Below are positions 31,249 through 38,672 of a DNA stretch of 38,672 nt, in pieces. This stretch comes from Collinsella aerofaciens (GTDB lineage: Bacteria; Actinomycetota; Coriobacteriia; Coriobacteriales; Coriobacteriaceae), in assembly GCF_015670745.1 (NCBI RefSeq), contig NZ_JADPCH010000022.1, positions 1-38,672 of the forward strand, read 5' to 3'. The position numbers were made by a program, and so were the translations under genes. The notes under the pieces are model-generated. The model was not told the origin of the DNA, did not search any database, and saw only the letters and a list, made by a program, of their open reading frames with translations. How positions within the stretch are numbered: the first letter of the stretch is position 1; every line of letters starts with the position of its first letter.

Positions 31249-33098
31249 GAAAGATCACTCTCCGTATAGGTTCTTTGGTATCCGAGCAAATATAGGCATA
31301 TCCCAACGATTATAGAGGATAGGATTCCCGCAACCGCCGCCTTGGCGATGACCGCGGCTGCAAGGCTGGCAATTTCCATATGGTGTGCAAGACAGGACGC
31401 CGCTGCGCAGCCGATGCCGGTGACAGCGATGGCGGCGATTGCGGCAAGGTTTGAGCCCTGATCGGCACGCTTGGCATGGGCATTGAGCAGCGCGGATGAC
31501 GCTGCGGCAGTTGCCGCGCCCAGCACAAAGGCAGCCCAAAGGAGCGGGTCTCCCAGCGCTGCGGCAACGTTACCGAGCCCCAGCACGCCTCCGGCTGAAA
31601 GCGCGACCGTGGCCAGACGGGCAAAAAGCGCGCCCATGCCCGTTGCCGCGGCGGCGCTTGCCGGGCCGAGCCAAAATGACGCGACGCCGGCGGCGACCCC
31701 AGCTGCCAGGAAGGTATTGCCGGTCAGACAGCCAAGCGCGAGTGCACAGGTGAGCGTGGCGCTCGCGGCAGTCTCGGTGCGACCCCAGGCGATCCACCAA
31801 CCGGACATGGCGGCGGCAAAGATCACCGCGACGGGCAACATCGACAGGATGCCCTGCGCCTGCATGGTGGCGTTGGCCAGGAGCACCAAAAAGCCCACAG
31901 CCGAGATGGCCGAGCCAATCTGGGGGGCCAGGCCAGCCGCCGCTCCGATCGCGATGGCCGCAATGACCAGGCCGGGAAGCGCCGCGACCCCGGCCGTTTG
32001 CATCAGCAAAAAGCTAAAGGTGCCGCACGTTAGCGCCGAGATAGTGCGCATGGTGTAGTCGCGCGCATGGCTCCAGCGCGTGCCCGCCCAGCCGAGTGCG
32101 GGGTCGACCTCGATGGCGTCGTCCTCGTAGTGCGACGGCTCGATATCGTCGAGCTCCTGTTCGTCATCCGAAAGTTCGCCAACCATTTGCTCCAGGCTGC
32201 GACGGCCTTCGCGCACGCTGCCCAGACCGGCAAGGAGCTGGTCGCAAAATGCCTCGATGCTGTTGGGGCGGTCCTGCGGCATGGGGGAGAGCGCGCTCAT
32301 GAGCGCGGCCTCGGCTCCCGGGGGAAAGTGTGGTATCAGCTCGCTGGGATAGGTGGCGCCGCCGATGATGCGGCCGAGCGAGTCGGCGGGTGTGGCCGCC
32401 ATAAAGGGAGCGCTGCCGCACAGGCCCTCGTAGATCACACAGGCGAGGGCAAAGACATCGGCGCGCTCGTCGACCGTGCCGGTCTCGATATCGAGCTGCT
32501 CGGGCGGCATGTAGCCGATGGTGCCGCCGCGTGAGCCGCCAAAGCCACCGGCAGACGACAGTCGCGCCATGCCAAAGTCGGTGAGCTTTACATTGCCCGA
32601 GTGGTCGATGAGCGCGTTGGCGGGCTTAATGTCCAGGTGGAGTACGCCATTACTGTGGGCGAAGGTGAGCGCCTGGCCCAGGGCATCGGCAATGGCCGCG
32701 GCCTCGTCAAAGGTAAGTGAGTGGCCGTCCGCGCGGTGCAAAAACTCGGCCAGCGACATGCCATCGACATATTCCATAACCAGGTAGGCATAGGCTGTGT
32801 CGTGCGTAAAGTCGATGACCTGCACGATGTTGGGATGTTGAAGCATAGCGGCGGTGTGCGCCTCGCGCAGGACATCCATGATGTCGCTGGCGGGCATGCC
32901 GGCACCGTTGATAAGGGGGATGCGTTTAATGGCGACGCGGCGGCGCAGGTGCGTGTCGCGGCAGATCTCGATGGAGCCAAAACCGCCGGTCGCAAGTGTC
33001 TCGAGCGGCTGGTACCGCTTGAGCAGCTCGCGAGAGCTGGTGCCCTCCAAAGGAACGTCCGGCGAGAACCGGGCGGTATGTTGCGAGAAAAGCGGCAT
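31245..33098 (-). CDS. Membrane Ser/Thr kinase with C-terminal polytopic domain
   Basis: A 617-aa protein from ATG 33098 (MPLFSQHTARFSPDV), with AAGGG six bases upstream. Residues 30-290 are a protein kinase: LATGGFGSIE loop, Lys58 in VAIK, HLDIKPAN with Asp156, DFGMAR and MPPEQ. Leu replaces the Arg of HRD, making it a non-RD kinase. An acidic linker follows, and residues about 340-600 hold about eight or nine membrane segments, mostly Ala/Gly-rich. It occupies the place PknA holds in other actinobacteria, but the polytopic half is unlike PknA. It is the first gene of the kinase operon. Confidence 0.88.
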   Translation of the reverse strand: MPLFSQHTARFSPDVPLEGTSSRELLKRYQPLETLATGGFGSIEICRDTHLRRRVAIKRIPLINGAGMPASDIMDVLREAHTAAMLQHPNIVQVIDFTHDTAYAYLVMEYVDGMSLAEFLHRADGHSLTFDEAAAIADALGQALTFAHSNGVLHLDIKPANALIDHSGNVKLTDFGMARLSSAGGFGGSRGGTIGYMPPEQLDIETGTVDERADVFALACVIYEGLCGSAPFMAATPADSLGRIIGGATYPSELIPHFPPGAEAALMSALSPMPQDRPNSIEAFCDQLLAGLGSVREGRRSLEQMVGELSDDEQELDDIEPSHYEDDAIEVDPALGWAGTRWSHARDYTMRTISALTCGTFSFLLMQTAGVAALPGLVIAAIAIGAAAGLAPQIGSAISAVGFLVLLANATMQAQGILSMLPVAVIFAAAMSGWWIAWGRTETAASATLTCALALGCLTGNTFLAAGVAAGVASFWLGPASAAAATGMGALFARLATVALSAGGVLGLGNVAAALGDPLLWAAFVLGAATAAASSALLNAHAKRADQGSNLAAIAAIAVTGIGCAAASCLAHHMEIASLAAAVIAKAAVAGILSSIIVGICLYLLGYQRTYTESDLS

Positions 33099-33242
33099 GG
33101 CCAACCCTTGTGCGTTTAAAGTTCGTTTGCGAGTGGCGGGCGCGGAGCCGAGCCGTTCGCGGTGGCATAGATGCTGCTAGTGTAGCACGCTCGGGTGCAT
33201 GGGGAGGATAGCGGGATGCGAGGCTGCCTGCCTGGCTTGGCC

Positions 33243-33950
33243 TTAGCGCTTTTTCTTTTTCTTCTTCTGCTTGCGCTTGGTCTCCTGGGGCTTGTTGCCC
33301 TGTTTGGCTTCGGCAGCGGCCTTTTCTGCCTTCATCTTCTTGCGCTTGGTCTCGATGCGGAGTTTTTTGTTGATGCGCGCCTTAAGGAAGGTGCCAAACT
33401 GCTCGGCATCGCCGCGAATAAAGGTTTCCTTGGGGATCGTCACGCCCTGGTCGGCGAACATGGCCACAAAGATGCGCTCGCCGTCGAGTACGTGGTCGAG
33501 CTTGTCAAACGGGAAGAACTGCGACTTGCCGCTCTTGCCCCAAACCATCAGGCCGTCCTCGTTGGCGGCGACGCGGCGATAGCGGCCACCCATGGACTCG
33601 TCGGCCTCGACGGCGTCGATAAAGTCGCGGGCGAGCGTGTGGTGCAGGTTCTTGCTCCACCAGGCCAAAAAGGCGCCGAATACGATCAGCACGACGCCAA
33701 ACTTGATCCAGTTGCCGCCGGCCAGCAGCATGCCGATGCCGATGAGCGCGGCAATTGCCGCGGCGACATACAGCGAGCCGCGACGCCTGGGCGAGGCGAC
33801 CAGACGGGCGAAGTCGGTGACCAAGTCGTTTTCGTACTGGTACTCGTTGAGGTACAGGATGCCGTCGTCGGCTGCGGCCTGCTCCTCGAGCGCGACCTCG
33901 ACCTGGTCGGCTGCTTCGGAGGGAACGAGGTTGCTCTCTGCGTCTGCCAT
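33243..33950 (-). CDS. YcxB-like membrane protein
   Basis: A 235-aa protein from ATG 33950 (MADAESNLVPSEAADQ). Two close membrane helices (LYVAAAIAALIGIGMLLAGG and IKFGVVLIVFGAFLAWWS) are followed by a soluble domain with DGLMVWGKSGKSQFFPFDKL, which is the YcxB-like pattern. The tail is extremely basic and ends in seven consecutive Lys/Arg residues. Function is unknown. It is divergent from dnaX and 144 bases upstream of the kinase gene, so it could be in the same transcription unit as the kinase operon. Confidence 0.72.
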   Translation of the reverse strand: MADAESNLVPSEAADQVEVALEEQAAADDGILYLNEYQYENDLVTDFARLVASPRRRGSLYVAAAIAALIGIGMLLAGGNWIKFGVVLIVFGAFLAWWSKNLHHTLARDFIDAVEADESMGGRYRRVAANEDGLMVWGKSGKSQFFPFDKLDHVLDGERIFVAMFADQGVTIPKETFIRGDAEQFGTFLKARINKKLRIETKRKKMKAEKAAAEAKQGNKPQETKRKQKKKKKKR

Positions 33951-34065
33951 GCTCTTTGGACTCCTATCGCGGCGGGCTCGCCGTACGGGTATTATGGAAT
34001 GCAGTATGCCGTGCGACCGCATGGCCGCCGCGGCAACAAGACTCAGTATACCCGGGGGAGCACCC

Positions 34066-36543
34066 ATGGAATCGTTGTACCGAAAGTATCGCCCGCTCAC
34101 CTTCGACTCCGTGGTGGGCCAGCAACATATCGTCTCGACGCTCGAGCACGCCATCACCGAGGGGCGCCTGTCCCACGCCTACCTGTTCTGCGGACCGCGC
34201 GGCACGGGCAAGACCACCATGGCGCGCATTCTGGCCAAGGCGCTGCTGTGCCGCAATGCCGAGGCGGCGCGCGCCGAGGGTGCAAGCGGCTGCATGCCCG
34301 ACGGCACTTGCGAGGAGTGCGAGCTCATCGCCGAGGGCAACCACCCGGATGTCTACGAGCTCGATGCTGCAAGCCGTACCGGCGTGGACAACGTGCGCGA
34401 GGAGATCATCAACTCCGTCAACTTTGCCCCGGTGCGCGGCAAGTACAAGATCTATATCATCGACGAGGTCCACATGCTCACGACGGCGGCGTTCAACGCG
34501 CTGCTCAAGACGCTCGAGGAGCCGCCGGCGCACGTGATCTTTGTGCTGTGCACTACCGACCCGCAAAAGATTCTGGAGACCATCCTCTCGCGCTGCCAGC
34601 GCTTCGATTTCCACCGCATCGGCAACGAGGATATCGAGCATCGCCTGTCTTACGTGTGCGAGCAGGAGAGCTTCGATTACGACGACGAGGCACTCGCCAT
34701 TGTGGCGCGCCATGCCAAGGGCGGTATGCGCGACGCGCTTTCCACGCTGGAGCAGCTGAGCGTCTTTGGCAACGGTTCTGTGCATGCGGACGACGCCCGC
34801 TCGCTTTTGGGCGAGGTTTCGGACCAGATTCTGGGCGAGTTTTCCCGCGCCATTGCCGATCGCGATGTTGCCGAGCTCTATGGACTGATCCGTGCGCAGG
34901 TCGAGGAGGGCAATGACCTGCTGGAGCTGACGCGCGACCTGGTGGCGCATGTGCGCGACGTGTACGTTGCCTGCGTTGCCGGTGCCCGTGCCGAGCTGTT
35001 TGAGGGCGGCTCCGAGCAGGCCGAGGCGCTTGCTGCCGAGGCCGCTGCCTTTGGCGAGCATCCTGCCGACCGCCTGGCCCGCGTGCTGACGGTGCTCGAC
35101 GATGCCGCACTGGAGATGAGGGGCGCGAGCGACGTGCGCCTGGTGCTCGAGATTGCCTGCACGCGTCTGGCGCGTCCCGAGGCCGATTTAACGATTGAGG
35201 CATTGGCCGAGCGCGTGGCACGCCTGGAGGCCATGATTGCCAACGGCGCCGTGCCGGCGAGCGTGGCTGCTGCTCAGGCCGCCGCGCCTGCAGCATCCGT
35301 ACCCGCTGCTGCCCAACAGCCGACGCTCATTTCGGGCGCTCGTGCTGCCGCTCCGGCGGCATCCGCTTCCCCCGCTGCTACGTCCGCGCGCCAGGGCGGT
35401 ATGCCTTGGGACCGCGGCGCTGCTGTTCCGGCTGCCCAGCCTGCGACCAAGTCCGCGGCTCCTGCGCCGGCGCCCAGACCTGTAACGCCTGCACCTCAGC
35501 CCGTTGCGGCTCCGGCTTCCGCGCCTGCTGCATCGACCGTGTCGGTGTCCAAGCCCAACAACGCCGCCCAGGTTGCCGCCGCCGGTGCTGCCGAGACCCC
35601 CGCGGTTGAGGACGCCGGCGAGCTCCAGCGCAAATGGGCCGAGGTCGTCGAGCGCGTCAAGGCTCGTCAGGCCTCCTACGCAGGGCTTTTGCTCAACGCC
35701 CGCGCCACGGCCGACGACGGCTCCAAGCTCACGGTCTCGTTCCCCGCGGGTTCGACTTTTGCCATCAAGATGCTCGGTCGCGCCGATACGCAGTCGGTGG
35801 TCCTGCCGACGGTCTGCGCGGTCTTCGGTCGTCGTACCGTCGACTATGTCCTGGATGGGGGTGGCACGCCGGCTCCTCAACATGAGGAGCATTCTCCATC
35901 TGCACGGGCTGCGGTATCTGCGGACCCGCAACCCGTGTCCTCGGTGCCCCCTGCATCCTCGAGCGCCAGCGCGACGCAGCCAAAAGCGGCGCCGGTAGCG
36001 GCACCGACCCCGTCGGCGCCTGAACCCGCTGCGCCCAAACCGGCTGCTCCGATCCCCGCGCCCAAGTCCGCTGCCGCGCCTGCGCCCAAGTCATCCGACC
36101 TGGCCAAGGCCCCTTGGCTGCGCTCCGACAACCCTGCCGGTGCTCCTGCCACGGGCAAGCTCCCGACCGAGCCCGCGCCCCGAGCGCCCGAGCGCGCGTC
36201 CGTCCCCATGGCTCAGCCGCCTGCGCAGGCTGCGCCATGGGAATCCGAGCAGGTGCCCTACGACGATGCTATGGTCGGTGGTTTTGCTGCCGATGCCGGC
36301 GGGGACGATCTGCCCCCGTTCGACGTGCCGGGTGCGGCGTCCGCGACCAAGGCCGCTGCTGTGGCACCCGCAGCCTCTGCAAACGACGACGTCCCCGCCG
36401 CTCCCTGGGAATCCAATCCCGGTGCTGGCAGCCCCTTCGGCCATCAGGGCGCAGCCCCGAGCATCCCGCAGACCGAGGACGAGGCCAAGGCCCTCATCCG
36501 CAGCGTCTTTGGCCAGGCCACCATCTTCAAGCCGGTGGAGTAG
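34066..36543 (+). CDS. dnaX: DNA polymerase III gamma/tau subunit
   Basis: An 825-aa protein from ATG 34066 (MESLYRKYRPLTFDSVVGQQ) with GGGGAG upstream. The AAA+ clamp-loader part (1-360) has Walker A GPRGTGKTT, a four-Cys zinc module, Walker B IIDEVH, and the sensor SRCQRF. From about residue 390 there is a Pro/Ala-rich stretch, then a short domain (about 510-600) and another long Pro/Ala-rich tail ending FGQATIFKPVE. It loads the beta clamp at the replication fork. No A-rich slippery heptamer for making gamma is apparent. Confidence 0.95.
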   Translation: MESLYRKYRPLTFDSVVGQQHIVSTLEHAITEGRLSHAYLFCGPRGTGKTTMARILAKALLCRNAEAARAEGASGCMPDGTCEECELIAEGNHPDVYELDAASRTGVDNVREEIINSVNFAPVRGKYKIYIIDEVHMLTTAAFNALLKTLEEPPAHVIFVLCTTDPQKILETILSRCQRFDFHRIGNEDIEHRLSYVCEQESFDYDDEALAIVARHAKGGMRDALSTLEQLSVFGNGSVHADDARSLLGEVSDQILGEFSRAIADRDVAELYGLIRAQVEEGNDLLELTRDLVAHVRDVYVACVAGARAELFEGGSEQAEALAAEAAAFGEHPADRLARVLTVLDDAALEMRGASDVRLVLEIACTRLARPEADLTIEALAERVARLEAMIANGAVPASVAAAQAAAPAASVPAAAQQPTLISGARAAAPAASASPAATSARQGGMPWDRGAAVPAAQPATKSAAPAPAPRPVTPAPQPVAAPASAPAASTVSVSKPNNAAQVAAAGAAETPAVEDAGELQRKWAEVVERVKARQASYAGLLLNARATADDGSKLTVSFPAGSTFAIKMLGRADTQSVVLPTVCAVFGRRTVDYVLDGGGTPAPQHEEHSPSARAAVSADPQPVSSVPPASSSASATQPKAAPVAAPTPSAPEPAAPKPAAPIPAPKSAAAPAPKSSDLAKAPWLRSDNPAGAPATGKLPTEPAPRAPERASVPMAQPPAQAAPWESEQVPYDDAMVGGFAADAGGDDLPPFDVPGAASATKAAAVAPAASANDDVPAAPWESNPGAGSPFGHQGAAPSIPQTEDEAKALIRSVFGQATIFKPVE

Positions 36544-36564
36544 CTGCGCAGGCGGGTATACTGC

Positions 36565-37038
36565 TCAAGAAGAGGACCCCTTGTCCGGGCGCATCTGTAT
36601 TTCGGACATGTGTAGTGTGGTGCCGCGTATGTCGCATTTGAGCAGACAGGTGCGTGACGGTCGGCCTAGGATGCTGAGGTCGATACGATACGTCGCATGG
36701 CTGTCCGTGTACTCGACTTGCTCGGCGTTAATGGTTGCTCCGATTGCCAAATAAACGCCTAGCTCGGCATCGACAATCTTGAAGTCCTTTATCTTGACCT
36801 TGAACTCTTGATAGAGGGACGGGCTGTTGTAGTAGACGGTTCGGGTTCCGTCGGTGCACTCATCGGTCGTCTCCCATTTGACGACGGGCTGGTCCGAGCT
36901 GGCTATCAGCAGTTCTGCTCCAAAAGCTATGGCATGGGTGATGACAACCAGCAATGCCCAGCCGACAAAGAGATAGAGAACCACATATGCAACGGGGTGT
37001 TTTGAGCGGATGTTTTGGAGCGCGTTGGGGGCATTCAT
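36565..37038 (-). CDS. Small membrane protein of unknown function
   Basis: A 157-aa protein from ATG 37038 with an excellent GGAGG site. One membrane helix (about 16-45; AYVVLYLFVGWALLVVITHA) is followed by a soluble domain with beta-rich character (residues 50-157), including WETTDECTDGTRTVYY and INAEQVEYTDSHATYRIDLS. No family is recognised. It converges on dnaX with a 21-base gap and no obvious terminator. Confidence 0.75.
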   Translation of the reverse strand: MNAPNALQNIRSKHPVAYVVLYLFVGWALLVVITHAIAFGAELLIASSDQPVVKWETTDECTDGTRTVYYNSPSLYQEFKVKIKDFKIVDAELGVYLAIGATINAEQVEYTDSHATYRIDLSILGRPSRTCLLKCDIRGTTLHMSEIQMRPDKGSSS

Positions 37039-37377
37039 GGGGCACCTCCAAATTACTATCTATGGCAATCAAATTATACCCTGCCGCCATGTGCGCCGCC
37101 TCGAGCAGCGGTTCGGCATTTAGCTATTTAGTGGCGCACATGAAATGCCGGATTCGGCTCTACTAGATTGAGTGTGCGATATTATGCAACCTTGCATAAT
37201 TCGACCTTGCATAATCTTTGAGTGCGGTTTGTATTGGAGGACATGTATATCGACTGAGGTAACACGTCCGCCCCGCTCTCTCGCCGCGCGCCGTGGTACG
37301 ATTTTTGAGTTTGAAAGTCCCGCCGTGCTCCGGCTGCCCTTGCAGCTCGGCGTGCGGCCGCACGTAAAGGAGCCATC
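37039..37377 (+). promoter_or_regulatory. Gap before ybaB with TTGCATAAT repeats
   Basis: This 339-base gap has no good ORF. It contains ATTATGCAA (37181-37189) opposite TTGCATAAT (37192-37200), a near-perfect palindrome, and a second ACCTTGCATAAT at 37204-37215, repeating 37189-37200 at a 15-base period. A possible -10 TACGAT lies at 37297-37302. The AAAGGAG ribosome site for ybaB is at the right end. Confidence 0.5.
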
Positions 37378-37698
37378 ATGGCCGGTATGAACATGCAGCA
37401 GATGATGAAGCAGGCTCGCAAGATGCAGGAGCAGCTTGCCGCCGCGCAGGAGAACCTCAAGTCCCAGACCGTCGACGCCTCTGCCGGCGGCGGCATGGTC
37501 AAGGTGACCGTTAACGGCGAGATGGAGCTCGTCAACCTCACCATCGATCCCGATGCGCTCGATCCCGAGGACGTCGATATGCTGCAGGACATGATCATGG
37601 CTGCCGTCAACGAGGCCGTCCGCGGCGTCAACGAGCTCGCCAACAAGCAGATGGGCGCCATCACCGGCGGCCTCAACATCCCGGGCATGCCGTTCTAA
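37378..37698 (+). CDS. YbaB/EbfC nucleoid-associated protein
   Basis: A 106-aa protein starting MAGMNMQQMMKQARKMQEQL, the standard first helix of YbaB/EbfC. The sheet VKVTVNGEMELVNLTIDPD and the final helix are in place. The dimer binds DNA. It lies between dnaX and recR, the usual gene order. AAAGGAG is well spaced before the ATG. Confidence 0.95.
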   Translation: MAGMNMQQMMKQARKMQEQLAAAQENLKSQTVDASAGGGMVKVTVNGEMELVNLTIDPDALDPEDVDMLQDMIMAAVNEAVRGVNELANKQMGAITGGLNIPGMPF

Positions 37699-37711
37699 GA
37701 CACACATATAA

Positions 37712-38308
37712 ATGAGTGCGAATCACAGTCTGCAAAAACTGCTCGATGAGCTGGGCCGTCTGCCGGGCATTGGTCCCAAGTCGGCCCAGCGCATCGCCTA
37801 TTACCTGCTCGAGGCCGATGCCGAGGAGGCCCGCCGCCTGGCCGAGGCCATCCTGGAGGTCAAGCAGGAGGTCCACTTTTGCAGCCGCTGCTTTAACTAC
37901 GCCACGGCCGACGAGTGCTCCATCTGCCAGGACCCGATGCGCGATACCACTCGCATTTGCGTGGTGGGCGAGCCGCGCGACGTCCAGGCGATTGAGCGCA
38001 CGGGCAGCTACCACGGCCTCTACCACGTATTGGGCGGCGTGATCAGTCCCATGGACAAGATTGGCCCTGAGCAGCTGCACATCCGCGAGCTGCTGGCGCG
38101 TCTGGGCCACGAGGATATCCATGAGGTCATCATCGCCACCAACCCCAACATCGAGGGCGAGACCACGGCGAGCTATCTGGCCCGTACCATCAAGCCGTTG
38201 GGCGTCGAGGTGTCGCGTCTGGCAAGCGGCCTTCCCGTGGGCGGCGACTTGGAGTATGCCGACGAGCTTACGCTTGGCCGCGCCATCGAGGCCCGTCGCG
38301 CGATTTAG
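37712..38308 (+). CDS. recR: Recombination mediator RecR
   Basis: A 198-aa protein, normal length. It has the helix-hairpin-helix ([20 protein letters not shown]), the four-Cys zinc motif ([16 protein letters not shown]), and the Toprim domain starting at [13 protein letters not shown] and carrying [16 protein letters not shown]. With RecO it loads RecA at gaps. It starts 13 bases after ybaB; no clear ribosome site precedes the ATG, so translation may be coupled to ybaB. Confidence 0.96.
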   Translation: MSANHSLQKLLDELGRLPGIGPKSAQRIAYYLLEADAEEARRLAEAILEVKQEVHFCSRCFNYATADECSICQDPMRDTTRICVVGEPRDVQAIERTGSYHGLYHVLGGVISPMDKIGPEQLHIRELLARLGHEDIHEVIIATNPNIEGETTASYLARTIKPLGVEVSRLASGLPVGGDLEYADELTLGRAIEARRAI

Positions 38309-38553
38309 GTGGCGAGCCTGCTCCTGCCGTATGTTTTCCTCGCGACGCACGGGGTAGTCATAATTTCCCCGTGCGACTGTGAGTTTGTTGTGCAACAAAG
38401 ATGCTTCGTATCCGCTTATCGCATGGATGCTTCCGCTCGCATCCTTAATTTGCCCATTCGTTGCGCAACCTTTTGGGTTCGCTGATACACTCAAATATGG
38501 ATTCGAATGAATGCGCCGCTCCCGAGCGGCGTGTTTTTGTTGGAGGAGAACGC
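38309..38553 (+). promoter_or_regulatory. Hairpins, paired palindromes and a terminator after recR
   Basis: CGCACGGGG (38346-38354) pairs with CCCCGTGCG (38367-38375), a hairpin after recR without a T-run. The palindrome GTTGTGCAAC (38388-38397) recurs as GTTGCGCAAC (38460-38469). TACACT at 38486-38491 is a possible -10. CGCCGCT/AGCGGCG (38514-38531) followed by TGTTTTTG is a terminator or attenuator, directly before a TTGGAGGAG ribosome site. Confidence 0.55.
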
Positions 38554-38601
38554 ATGCGGCCCGGTGGCACTCAGACAAAGCGCGGCGCCGCGGTGCGGTA
38601 G
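38554..38601 (+). pseudogene. 15-codon ORF, possibly a gene cut by an insertion
   Basis: ATG 38554 has a strong GGAGGAG site and gives MRPGGTQTKRGAAVR before TAG. That is short for a real gene with such a strong start, and the sequence right after the stop resembles an insertion-sequence end. Its product is unrecognised; it may also be a leader peptide for the attenuator just upstream. Confidence 0.4.
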
Positions 38602-38672
38602 TGTCGAGAAAGTTGGTGTAGAGCCCCATCCGAAGCGAGTCGGCCCGGCGTCCTAGAATCTGGAATACGGTT
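38602..38672. mobile_element. Possible insertion-sequence terminus
   Basis: TGTCGAGAAAGTTGGTGTAG at 38602-38621 resembles terminal repeats of IS256-type (Mutator-like) elements, which end with similar TGTCGAGAAA-like motifs; this is from memory and cannot be checked here. Only 71 bases are visible and no transposase is seen. Confidence 0.3.

Noticed and set aside
36565-37377. Search for the small SRP RNA often found near dnaX
   Set aside because: No conserved SRP RNA tetraloop/core sequence is seen between dnaX and recR.

Overview
The window looks like chromosome from a gut Coriobacteriia bacterium, most likely Collinsella or a close relative. It is GC-rich, has an actinobacterial fhaA-fhaB-pstP-(ftsW/pbp)-pknB cluster, a mannose-type PTS operon with ManO (DUF956), and a LAxTG-type sortase substrate. 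The genus is inferred from gene content; no database was searched.

Left chromosomal part (1-9363): the 5' end of a probable insertion-sequence ORF; a polytopic membrane protein gene behind a TetR regulator; paired TTGAC-N5-GTCAA operators; a large iron-sulfur/flavin oxidoreductase gene broken by an apparent one-base deletion near 3021; a HypA-like nickel chaperone with a TTG start; then a mannose-family PTS operon (EIIAB, EIIC, EIID, and ManO behind an internal terminator). It ends with tRNA-Arg(CCU).

Mobile element (about 9318-22750): the last 47 bases of the tRNA-Arg region are repeated exactly at 22704-22750. This frames a 13.4-kb integrative, probably mobilizable, element. It carries an XRE regulator with three copies of an operator word, a 1116-aa wall-anchored coiled-coil/CAP-domain surface protein, a small exported Ser/Lys-rich protein, a hairpin-rich oriT-like region, MobC- and relaxase-like genes, a 41-aa membrane peptide resembling a type I toxin, three tandem metallophosphoesterases, a convergent coiled-coil protein, a winged-helix protein, an excisionase-like protein and a tyrosine integrase next to attR. 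It encodes no visible conjugation machinery, so transfer would need a helper.

Right chromosomal part (22751-38672): a minus-strand operon for cell-wall growth and Ser/Thr phospho-signalling: a YcxB-like protein upstream, then a membrane non-RD kinase, FhaA, FhaB, a PP2C phosphatase with a long N-terminal extension, a single-chain FtsW/RodA-PBP fusion, and PknB with four PASTA repeats. The plus strand carries dnaX, ybaB and recR, with a small membrane protein gene convergent to dnaX. The right edge holds a 15-codon ORF that stops where sequence resembling an insertion-sequence end begins.

The best candidates for something undescribed are all in the element: the three-gene metallophosphoesterase cassette, the CAP/coiled-coil surface protein, and the small-membrane-peptide locus whose 5' and 3' flanks are complementary. 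The fused SEDS-PBP protein is the most striking core-genome feature.
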